Part shown: positions 1 through 5,709 of the stretch, piece after piece
Position numbering within the stretch: the stretch's first letter is position 1
Layout of the letters: the number at the start of each line of letters is the position of its first letter
Assembly (NCBI GenBank): GCA_002311925.1
Contig: DCAK01000080.1
Coordinates: 1 to 12,724, forward strand
Origin: Planctomycetes bacterium UBA1135
GTDB taxonomy: Bacteria; Planctomycetota; UBA1135
Length of the DNA stretch: 12,724 nt
Reading direction: 5' to 3'
Notes under the pieces: generated by a model
Databases searched by the model: none
What the model was told of the DNA's origin: nothing
Seen by the model: only the letters and a program-made list of their open reading frames with translations
Program-made: the position numbers and the translations under genes

Positions 1-212
1 TCGCCCAAGCCCTTCTCAAGCATGAAACCCTCGACGGGGAGGAAGTGCAACGTCTCGTGGACGGGGTCATGCCCGAAGACTTGAGGCCCCCCAAGCCCGC
101 GACCAAGCCGCCTCCCTTGCCCTCGGCATCCGAGGGAAATGAATCAGAATCGGAAACGGCTCCCAGGTCGGACCTTCCCCCTACAGGCGAGGAAGGCCTG
201 TCCCCAGCTTGA
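1..212 (+). CDS. ftsH: ATP-dependent zinc metalloprotease FtsH, C-terminal end (partial)
   Basis: Only the last 69 residues are in the window; the reading frame begins at base 3 and ends with TGA at 210-212. The start of the fragment contains ALLKHETLDGEEVQRLV, which matches the conserved end of the FtsH peptidase domain (family pattern: LL..ETLDGEE...L). It is followed by a Pro-rich, then acidic and Ser-rich tail of about 45 residues, typical of the variable FtsH C terminus. FtsH is a membrane-anchored AAA+ zinc protease that degrades misassembled membrane proteins and selected regulators. The AAA and HExxH regions lie upstream and cannot be checked. Its stop codon overlaps the folP start in the tetranucleotide TTGA, which suggests co-transcription and coupled translation. 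FtsH next to folP is a known arrangement in many bacteria. The identification rests on a short but characteristic stretch. Confidence 0.85.
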   Translation, partial: AQALLKHETLDGEEVQRLVDGVMPEDLRPPKPATKPPPLPSASEGNESESETAPRSDLPPTGEEGLSPA

Positions 213-1303
213 CCCGGTACACTGCCGCCGTGGCGCGGCCGTGGGATTTTTCGGATTTCGGCAAGGAACCCGTTTTTCTGCCCCTCGAAGAGGGCTGGTG
301 GCGAGGTCCTCGTGAAAACGACCCGGCAATCCTGGAATCCCTAGCGGAGGTGGGGTTGGCAAGCGGGCCTCCTCGGGCCGATGGATCCAATTCATGGCGG
401 CCATCCAGAATCGGCGAACCCTTGGCCGTTGCCATCGACCATCCGACTCGGGCCTTTGAAATCGCCCGCAAATACAACGCGGCCCTTGAGGGGTTTTTCG
501 CCCCCCCACCCTTTCCTTCCTTCATGGCCATCCTCAATCTCACGGAGGATTCCTTCAGCGACGGGGGGGCGCTCCTGCCAGCCGGGGCCTTGGAGGAAGC
601 TGCCACGCTGCGCAAGGCTGAAGGAGCATCCTGGCTGGACCTGGGCGCGGAAAGCACTCGCCCCGGCGCCGCTCCGGTCGAGGATTCCATTCAATCCGAG
701 CGCCTGCTCCCCGCCATCGAGCGCTTGCTCCCCTTCCAAATTCCCCTGTCCGTGGACACCCGCAGCGCCAAGGTCGCCGAGGCCTGCCTGGACGCGGGGG
801 CAACGATGATCAACGATGTGAGCGGCCTGACCCACGACCCGGCAATGGCCGGGCTGATCGCCGAAAAGGGTTGCCCCGTGGTTCTGATGCACATGAGGGG
901 GACCCCCTCAACCATGGTCGACCACACTGACTATTCCGATTTGTTCGGGGAAGTGGCCGATGAACTCGCCACTCGTGCGCGAGCCGCCCTGGATGCCGGG
1001 ATTCATCCCGACCGCATCATTCTCGACCCGGGAATCGGATTCGCCAAGGATTCCCGGTCGAGCTGCGCTCTTGTCGAGGGCGCCGGCGCCTTCCGTGCCC
1101 TTGGGTTCGACATCCTTCTCGGACCTTCCCGGAAATCCTTCCTTGACCCCTCCGGCCTTCTGGACCCTTCCGACCGGGACGCCTCCACCCTGGAAGCCGC
1201 CCTCACCTGCGCCCGCCAAGGCGTCGCCGTTCTCCGCCTCCACAACGGCAGGAAATGGGATTCCATTCGGAAAGCCGCCCGAGCCGGTGAGGTTCTCGCA
1301 TGA
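209..1303 (+). CDS. folP: Dihydropteroate synthase with an N-terminal extension
   Basis: This enzyme condenses p-aminobenzoate with dihydropterin pyrophosphate to give dihydropteroate in cytosolic folate synthesis. The core motifs appear in order: MAILNLTEDSFSDGG (106-120, with the metal-binding Asn), ESTRPGA (148-154), SVDT (181-184), INDVSG (201-206), MHMRGTP (227-233), LDPGIGF (272-278), GPSRKSF (305-311) and RLH (343-345). At 364 residues it is about 90 longer than the usual 260-280. The excess is N-terminal (residues 1-100) and resembles only loosely the extra domain of some longer FolP proteins. The start is TTG at 209, inside a TTGA overlap with ftsH; GAGGAAGG at 189-196 is a possible ribosome binding site about 12 nt upstream. 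A later start would cut into the extension but not the core. Function is well supported; the exact start is less certain. Confidence 0.93.
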   Translation: MTRYTAAVARPWDFSDFGKEPVFLPLEEGWWRGPRENDPAILESLAEVGLASGPPRADGSNSWRPSRIGEPLAVAIDHPTRAFEIARKYNAALEGFFAPPPFPSFMAILNLTEDSFSDGGALLPAGALEEAATLRKAEGASWLDLGAESTRPGAAPVEDSIQSERLLPAIERLLPFQIPLSVDTRSAKVAEACLDAGATMINDVSGLTHDPAMAGLIAEKGCPVVLMHMRGTPSTMVDHTDYSDLFGEVADELATRARAALDAGIHPDRIILDPGIGFAKDSRSSCALVEGAGAFRALGFDILLGPSRKSFLDPSGLLDPSDRDASTLEAALTCARQGVAVLRLHNGRKWDSIRKAARAGEVLA

Positions 1304-2157
1304 CCCCCATCCTTCTCGGCCTGGGCCGCCAGGAAGTCGGCATGGTCCTGGAAATTCTCGTCCTGACGGCGGCCATCTACGCCGTGCTCCGTTTCCTGCG
1401 CAGCACGCGCGGTTTCGGAGTCATCACCGGGTTGGGGATTTTCATCGTTCTCTTTTTCCTGCTCCTCAACCTGCTTAATTTCTGGCCGGGAGTCCCGGTT
1501 CTGGACAACATCGTCTCCCGGGTGGCCCCCTTCCTGGTCATCATCCTGGTGGTCCTCTTCCAACCCGAACTTCGCCAGGGGATTTCCAGATTCGGCCGCC
1601 CCGGACTCTTCGGCTGGTTCGGCCCCGCTCACGCAGACCCTGAAATCCTGGCCCGCATCACTGCCGCTGCAGGCAGGATGTCCAAGGAGCGCATCGGGGC
1701 ACTCATCGCCCTCGAAAGAGGGGTCTCCCTCGAGGCTTACGCGGAAACCGCGGTGGCGGTGGACGCTCCGGTAACCGCGATTCTCCTCGAGACGCTCTTC
1801 TTCCCCGGCGGGCCCCTCCATGACGGGGCGGTCCTTGTCCGTGGCGATTCAGTCGTGGCGGCATCCAGCCTCCTCCCTCTCACATCCAACCCGGAAATCG
1901 GCCGTCGCCTTGGCACCCGCCACCGCGCAGCCATCGGCCTCACCGAGGAAACCGACGCCGTGGCCCTCGTGGTCAGCGAAGAGACGGGCCGGATTTCCCT
2001 GGCAGTCGGAGGAGAATTCCATCCCTCCATTCCTCTTGACCAGCTCGAGGATCGGCTCCGAGAAGCCATGCAGACCGAAGCTCGCAAACCCGCGGAAGAG
2101 GAGCCACCCCCTCCCCACGAGGAAGATCCCGCCCCAACTGAGGAGGCCTCCTCTTGA
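1300..2157 (+). CDS. cdaA: Membrane-bound diadenylate cyclase CdaA (DisA_N domain)
   Basis: The protein makes cyclic di-AMP from two ATP at the inner membrane. The 285-residue sequence has three hydrophobic N-terminal segments (about 13-33, 40-60 and 70-88) and then a DAC/DisA_N domain with the catalytic motifs HDGA (174-177) and GTRHR (205-209), plus ERG at 139-141. The last 25 residues are Glu/Pro-rich and probably disordered. Length and layout match CdaA (YbbP/DacA). The ATG overlaps the folP stop as ATGA, and GGTGAGG at 1286-1292 is a well-placed ribosome binding site. It is followed by cdaR and glmM, the classical c-di-AMP/peptidoglycan gene trio. In Firmicutes (established knowledge) CdaR and GlmM bind CdaA and modulate its activity; the same regulation here is inference from conserved order. 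Confidence 0.96.
   Translation: MTPILLGLGRQEVGMVLEILVLTAAIYAVLRFLRSTRGFGVITGLGIFIVLFFLLLNLLNFWPGVPVLDNIVSRVAPFLVIILVVLFQPELRQGISRFGRPGLFGWFGPAHADPEILARITAAAGRMSKERIGALIALERGVSLEAYAETAVAVDAPVTAILLETLFFPGGPLHDGAVLVRGDSVVAASSLLPLTSNPEIGRRLGTRHRAAIGLTEETDAVALVVSEETGRISLAVGGEFHPSIPLDQLEDRLREAMQTEARKPAEEEPPPPHEEDPAPTEEASS
2140..2153 (+). promoter_or_regulatory. Palindromic ribosome binding site of cdaR
   Basis: The sequence GAGGAGGCCTCCTC is a perfect 14-base palindrome. Its left half contains a consensus Shine-Dalgarno AGGAGG (2141-2146), 7 nt before the TTG start of cdaR at 2154. Its right half is the exact complement, so the site can fold on itself (5-bp stem GAGGA/TCCTC with loop GGCC) and hide the ribosome binding site. 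Ribosomes finishing cdaA would open it. The bases also encode the last residues of CdaA. Confidence 0.55.
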
Positions 2158-3308
2158 GCAGCTTCCCAAAAATCCTTCTGGGCGACCCCGGCCGCAAGCT
2201 TGTCGCCCTGGGGCTCGCGGTCTTCTTGTGGTGGCAGGTTCAGGGGACCATCTCAGGACCCAAGGACCATATTTTCACCGTGCTCCCCGCAACCGCGGCC
2301 ACCACTCCCGAAGACAACACCCTCCTGGTCGTGGTTCCCGAGGGATGGGTCCTGGTGGAACCCGCCCCCCGCTCGCAGGTGAGCATCACCTTCTTCGGCC
2401 CCCGCGCGACCCTGGACGCCTTCTTCGCCAGCCAGTGTGCCGCCTCGATTTCCCCCTCCATCGAAGCTGGGCCCGAAGAAACCACCTGGACCCTCGACAA
2501 CCTGCGGGCCCAGGACCTCGACTGGATTCGCTCCCAGGACGCGGCCTCTCTCCTCGGGGATGGCCAAAGCAACGATTCGGGCCTGGGGCGCTTGCGTTTC
2601 GAACGCCTAACCGGTTTCCCGGTCGCCTTGGAACCCTCCCTGGTGAAAGTCGCCGGGGCTCCCGCGGAAGGATACCTAGCCGACACCTCGGGGCTGACCT
2701 TCGAGCCCAACCAGGTTTCGGTCAGCGGTCCCCACGGCGCCATGGAGGAATTGTCCAAGTCCTTGGAAGCCGCCCGCTCCGGTGAAACCCCCGACATCCC
2801 CCTCTTCCTTCCCCTCCAAGTGCCTTCTCAAAGCCGGGACGACCTGCGGGGCCTGCCCCTCGCCCTCTCCCCAAGGGCGGTCGCCCTCGGGATTCGGATG
2901 ACCCCTGAAACGGTGCTCTCCACACTCCCCATCAAGCTCAAGGATCTGCCCCGCGTCGAATGGGTCCCGGATTCCGAGGACCTTGTTCTTGCAGGCTCCC
3001 CGCAGGAAGGGATTTGGCGGCCGAGCGCCTGGACCCCGACTCCATGGGTGGCTGAGCTCAGCGACGCCGACCTTCTGCCTGGAAGCTTCGACGAAACCTG
3101 GGTTCGGGTCCATGTGATGCTTTTTCTCAACATGGGCGAGATTCCCCCCAATGCCGCGAATGGATTTCGCTTGCCCCTTGGTTGGGCCCTTACCGGAATC
3201 GAAGACCCGGATGAGGTTCATCGCCTCCTCGGCGCTCTTCGCGTGGGTCCTCGCCAGAACGAGGACCGACTGGTTCCGATGGACCGGGTCCTACCTGAGG
3301 ATGGCTGA
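2154..3308 (+). CDS. cdaR: YbbR-domain protein, CdaA regulator CdaR
   Basis: This 384-residue protein has one N-terminal membrane segment (about 14-30; pattern GRKLVALGLAVFLWWQV, the hallmark start of YbbR proteins), and the rest is predicted to lie outside the membrane. A YbbR-type repeat is visible around residues 150-235: a segment with PAEGYLA, then VSVSGPHGAMEEL. Other repeats are too diverged to delimit by eye. In Firmicutes the homologue binds CdaA and tunes c-di-AMP production; that role here is inferred from family and from its position directly after cdaA. The start is TTG within a TTGA overlap with the cdaA stop, supported by AGGAGG 7 nt upstream; no better start lies nearby. It overlaps glmM by 8 nt. 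No enzymatic motif is seen. Confidence 0.85.
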   Translation: MSSFPKILLGDPGRKLVALGLAVFLWWQVQGTISGPKDHIFTVLPATAATTPEDNTLLVVVPEGWVLVEPAPRSQVSITFFGPRATLDAFFASQCAASISPSIEAGPEETTWTLDNLRAQDLDWIRSQDAASLLGDGQSNDSGLGRLRFERLTGFPVALEPSLVKVAGAPAEGYLADTSGLTFEPNQVSVSGPHGAMEELSKSLEAARSGETPDIPLFLPLQVPSQSRDDLRGLPLALSPRAVALGIRMTPETVLSTLPIKLKDLPRVEWVPDSEDLVLAGSPQEGIWRPSAWTPTPWVAELSDADLLPGSFDETWVRVHVMLFLNMGEIPPNAANGFRLPLGWALTGIEDPDEVHRLLGALRVGPRQNEDRLVPMDRVLPEDG

Positions 3309-4644
3309 CCCTCTTTTCGGAACCGACGGAATCCGGGGCCGGGCGGGGGAATATCCCCTGATTCCTGAATTCCTCGAAAAATTGGGCGAAACCCTCGCCG
3401 CCCACTTGCGCGGACCGGATTGTCCCGGCCGGGTCCTCGTCGGCCACGACGGAAGGGAAAGCGGAGAGCCCTTTTCCTCGGCGATTGCCGAGGGGTTAAA
3501 CCTCGGCGGTGTCGGGGTCGACCTCCTTGGACTGGCCCCGACCCCTTGCGTGGCTCACCTCACGGGGGAGGGCCCCTATCAGGCGGGAGTCGTGATTTCC
3601 GCCTCCCACAACCCGGCAACGGACAACGGCATCAAGCTCCTTTCTTCCAAGGGCGCAAAAATCAACGATGAACTGGAAAACGACCTGGAAGCGGCGCTCA
3701 ATGAATCTCCCCCGCCTCGACCCTCCGCTCCCGGAGTCACGGCTCGAAAAAGCCTTCTCGGCGATTATCTCTCCTGGCTGAGGAACGAGGCCTTCCCCAA
3801 TCTCGATTTCGGCGGAAGAAAGGTGGTTGCAGATTGCGCCAACGGAGCCTGGTCCCAGTTGGCCCCTCGCGTTCTCCGGGCTTTCGGCGCCGACCCCGTC
3901 ATCATTCACGACGGCCCCAACGGCGCCAACATCAACGAGGGCTGCGGCTCGCTCCACCCCGAGATGACCGCGAAAGTGGTGACCCGCGAAGATGCATTCA
4001 TGGGATTGAGCCTCGATGGGGATGGAGACCGGGTTCTCTTGTCGGACGCGAAGGGTCGCATTTTGGATGGGGACGCCGTCATGGCGGGTCTTGCCAAGCA
4101 CACCCTCCCGATCGACAAGACCGTGGTCGCTACCGTGATGAGCAATCTCGCCCTCGAAAATTGGGTGAAGGCCCTCGGGGGAACCCTCCTCAGAACTCCC
4201 GTCGGGGATCGCCATGTCGCCGAAGCCATGCGAGAGGGCGGGCATTCCCTTGGCGGAGAAAAATCCGGACACCTTCTCTTCGGAGAGGAACACGATTTCA
4301 GAGGGGATGGCGTCTACACCTTCCTCAAGGTGGCGGAGGCCGTGCTCGCCTCAGGTGCCTGCTCCTCGGCATTCGTTGAAGATTACGCCGACCTCCCTCA
4401 AAGCCTTCGCAACCTTCCCGTGACCAGCCGCCCTCCCCTCGAAACCCTCCCCAATTTCTCGGTGGCTTGCGCCCAAGTTGAAGATACCCTCCAGGGCAAG
4501 GGTCGCATCGTGGTCCGCTATTCGGGGACCGAGAACCGCCTCCGTCTCATGGCCGAAGCCGAGTCGCAGGAGCTGGTTGAATCGGTTCTTGACACCCTGC
4601 AAGCCTCGGCGGAAGAGGAAGGGATTCTCGGCGACCTCTCATGA
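3301..4644 (+). CDS. glmM: Phosphoglucosamine mutase GlmM
   Basis: GlmM converts glucosamine-6-phosphate to glucosamine-1-phosphate, a cytosolic step towards UDP-GlcNAc, peptidoglycan and lipid A. The 447-residue length is typical. The N terminus MADPLFGTDGIRG matches the family. The phosphoserine loop ISASHNP carries the catalytic serine at about residue 102; the Mg-binding loop DGDGDR is at 239-244, the sugar-binding GGEKSGH at 318-324, and the phosphate-binding RYSGTENR at 406-413. All four active-site loops are intact. I chose ATG 3301: the frame is open upstream to 3151, but that stretch lies inside cdaR and has no homology to the family. It overlaps the end of cdaR by 8 nt and overlaps tsaB as ATGA. 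GAGG lies immediately before the ATG, too close for a normal ribosome binding site, so coupling to cdaR is likely. Confidence 0.97.
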   Translation: MADPLFGTDGIRGRAGEYPLIPEFLEKLGETLAAHLRGPDCPGRVLVGHDGRESGEPFSSAIAEGLNLGGVGVDLLGLAPTPCVAHLTGEGPYQAGVVISASHNPATDNGIKLLSSKGAKINDELENDLEAALNESPPPRPSAPGVTARKSLLGDYLSWLRNEAFPNLDFGGRKVVADCANGAWSQLAPRVLRAFGADPVIIHDGPNGANINEGCGSLHPEMTAKVVTREDAFMGLSLDGDGDRVLLSDAKGRILDGDAVMAGLAKHTLPIDKTVVATVMSNLALENWVKALGGTLLRTPVGDRHVAEAMREGGHSLGGEKSGHLLFGEEHDFRGDGVYTFLKVAEAVLASGACSSAFVEDYADLPQSLRNLPVTSRPPLETLPNFSVACAQVEDTLQGKGRIVVRYSGTENRLRLMAEAESQELVESVLDTLQASAEEEGILGDLS

Positions 4645-5285
4645 TCCTGGCCCTCGAACTTTCGGGACCCAGTTCCACGGTGGCTCTCGGTTCCCCCTCG
4701 GGTGTTCTTGAACGCGATTTCTCGGGAGAACGAGGACGAGCCCTCATCGCTGAAGTGGACGCTCTCGTCCAGGAAGCAGGCATGGACAAGGTTGCGATTC
4801 GAGGCATCCTCGTCGGTCGAGGCCCGGGAAGCTACACCGGACTGCGTATCGCCTGCGCGGCGGCCCGGACTCTCGGCCACGCTTTGGGGATTCCCGTCGG
4901 AGGGGTGGGCAGTTTCCCAGCAGCGGCTCTGGATGCCCCCGTGGGTTCCCAAGTCCACATCGTGCTGGATGCCTACCGAGGGGAGGTCTACCACGCGGTC
5001 TACGCAAGAAGCGAAGGCGGAGTTGAAGAGAGGCAAGGCCCTCGACTTCTGGCCAGGCCGGACCTGGAAGGGGCTCTCCCACCGGAAGCCAGCATCCTCG
5101 GCGACCCGGAGTTGACTCCCGAGGGCGCCCATCACTTTGCGGACCTCGTGGCCCCTCGGGCCACGGGCCTGATTCAACTGGCGTTGGAACAGGGGGTCGA
5201 GTGGGACGGGCAAGGGGTGGAGGACCTGGGCGACCCCACCCCTCTCTACCTCAGAGCGGCCGCCTTCAGGCCGGCTGCAAAATAA
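4641..5285 (+). CDS. tsaB: tRNA t6A biosynthesis protein TsaB
   Basis: TsaB (YeaZ) is the non-catalytic ASKHA-fold partner of TsaD in making threonylcarbamoyladenosine at position 37 of ANN-decoding tRNAs. The 214-residue length is normal. The diagnostic motif GPGSYTGLR is at residues 61-69, with N-terminal ILALELSGPSSTVAL (phosphate-1-like loop), LDAYRGEVYHAVY in the middle, and PLYLRAAA near the end, as in the family. The ATG overlaps the glmM stop as ATGA and no strong ribosome binding site is visible, consistent with translational coupling. It is the last gene of the operon: it ends 80 bp from the convergent histone gene, and no T-tract terminator for this strand was found. Confidence 0.94.
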   Translation: MILALELSGPSSTVALGSPSGVLERDFSGERGRALIAEVDALVQEAGMDKVAIRGILVGRGPGSYTGLRIACAAARTLGHALGIPVGGVGSFPAAALDAPVGSQVHIVLDAYRGEVYHAVYARSEGGVEERQGPRLLARPDLEGALPPEASILGDPELTPEGAHHFADLVAPRATGLIQLALEQGVEWDGQGVEDLGDPTPLYLRAAAFRPAAK

Positions 5286-5310
5286 GCGTGGAGCGCCTTT
5301 CGGCCTCCAT

Positions 5311-5351
5311 AAAAAACTGACGGCGCGCCTGGCTGGCAGGCACGCCGTCAG
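5311..5351 (-). terminator. Rho-independent terminator of the histone gene
   Basis: Bases 5317-5351 form a long hairpin: a 9-bp stem CTGACGGCG/CGCCGTCAG, one C-A mismatch, five more pairs and a 5-nt loop. On the minus strand it is followed at once by six T residues (5316-5311). It begins 14 nt after the histone stop codon. On the plus strand the hairpin is followed by GGGGGGTT rather than a T-run, so it should end minus-strand transcription only. A smaller GAAA-loop hairpin (5290-5308) lies just beyond the T-tract. Confidence 0.88.
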
Positions 5352-5365
5352 GGGGGTTCCAGCGC

Positions 5366-5536
5366 CTACAGGTCGGCGGGACGGAGGGTCTTGCGGCCGT
5401 TCGCGGCGGCGCGGGACTCGGCCTGGGCGATTGCCCTGCGGACGTAGTGGTCGAGGGCACCGTAAAAATCACCGGAAACATTGCAGCTGGTGGCAGCCGC
5501 CTTCGTGCGACTCTTGGAAATGATCAGGTCAGACAT
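5366..5536 (-). CDS. Bacterial histone-fold protein (single minimal fold)
   Basis: The 56-residue product resembles single-fold bacterial histones of the Bdellovibrio Bd0055 type and archaeal histones. It starts MSDLIISKSRTKAAA and has a central predicted helix (about 21-45, FYGALDHYVRRAIAQAESRAAA). It then has the hallmark NGRKTLRPADL (46-56): GRKT at 47-50 (loop 2 strand/DNA-contact motif) and Asp55, positioned for the Arg-Asp clamp of histone folds. The chain stops there, so the third helix is nearly absent, as in short bacterial histones. Charge is mildly basic (9 Lys/Arg, 5 Asp/Glu). The likely role is DNA binding as a dimer, as a nucleoid protein. ATG 5536 is chosen; a TTG at 5593 in frame would add 19 residues encoded by the hairpin-rich leader. 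An A-rich stretch AAGAAAAAAAC precedes the ATG instead of a clear ribosome binding site. The assignment is by remembered family pattern; a profile search would decide. Confidence 0.8.
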   Translation of the reverse strand: MSDLIISKSRTKAAATSCNVSGDFYGALDHYVRRAIAQAESRAAANGRKTLRPADL

Positions 5537-5553
5537 GTTTTTTTCTTGAATGT

Positions 5554-5567
5554 GCCGGGAAACCGGC
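5554..5567 (-). promoter_or_regulatory. Leader hairpin just upstream of the histone start
   Basis: Perfect inverted repeat GCCGG/CCGGC with a 4-nt loop (TTTC in the minus-strand transcript), 17 nt before the histone ATG. It leaves the A-rich segment next to the start unpaired and may protect the mRNA or keep the start accessible. Its function is inferred. Confidence 0.4.
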
Positions 5568-5590
5568 GGGGTGAGTAGGGGTTGATTGAA

Positions 5591-5617
5591 CAAGGTCGGG
5601 GTTCGTGCCCCGCCTTG
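5591..5617 (-). promoter_or_regulatory. Strong hairpin at the 5' end of the histone leader
   Basis: CAAGG and CGGGG pair with CCCCG and CCTTG around a 6-nt loop, with one bulged base at 5596 (10 bp in all). It lies at the predicted 5' end of the histone transcript, where a hairpin often stabilises an abundant mRNA. It could instead be an operator in the divergent promoter region; nothing in the sequence separates these. Confidence 0.4.
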
Positions 5618-5623
5618 CCCCCG

Positions 5624-5652
5624 ATTCCAACGAACCCGAAGCCCCCCGTCAA
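5624..5652 (-). promoter_or_regulatory. Candidate sigma70-type promoter for the histone gene
   Basis: On the minus strand TTGACG (5652-5647) is followed after 17 nt by TGGAAT (5629-5624). The -35 matches consensus at 5 of 6 bases and the -10 at 4 of 6. Transcription would start near 5617, giving a leader of about 80 nt. The spacing is ideal but the -10 is weak. Confidence 0.4.
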
Positions 5653-5669
5653 ATCGGAATCTGCTAAAT

Positions 5670-5699
5670 TTGGCCGTATTCCGGTGTTAATCGCATATT
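5670..5699 (+). promoter_or_regulatory. Weak candidate promoter for the unknown 366-residue gene
   Basis: TTGGCC (5670-5675), an 18-nt spacer and CATATT (5694-5699) each match consensus at 4 of 6 bases. The predicted start point near 5706 would leave only a few bases before the GTG at 5710, i.e. a nearly leaderless mRNA. No ribosome binding site is seen before that GTG, which agrees, but both boxes are weak. Confidence 0.25.
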
Positions 5700-5709
5700 C
5701 TCTCGGCCT

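Noticed and set aside
1003..1821. 272-codon minus-strand open frame across folP and cdaA
   Set aside because: It opposes conserved catalytic motifs of two genes; its low-complexity Glu/Gly/Arg product is an antisense shadow.
3151..3300. Longer GlmM start adding 50 residues
   Set aside because: The stretch lies inside cdaR in another frame and has no GlmM similarity; MADPLFGTDGIRG at 3301 is the normal family N terminus.
5290..5351. A terminator for tsaB on the plus strand
   Set aside because: Both hairpins here lack a T-run on the plus side (ATAAAAAAC and GGGGGGTTCC follow), so only minus-strand termination is supported.
5366..5536. HU/IHF-type nucleoid protein
   Set aside because: The product is too short (56 versus about 90 residues), lacks the Gly-Arg-Asn-Pro arm pattern of HU, and carries the GRKT/Asp histone signature.
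5537..5593. Longer histone start at a TTG, adding 19 residues
   Set aside because: The region is hairpin-rich leader, and known short bacterial histones begin close to the equivalent of residue 1 at 5536.
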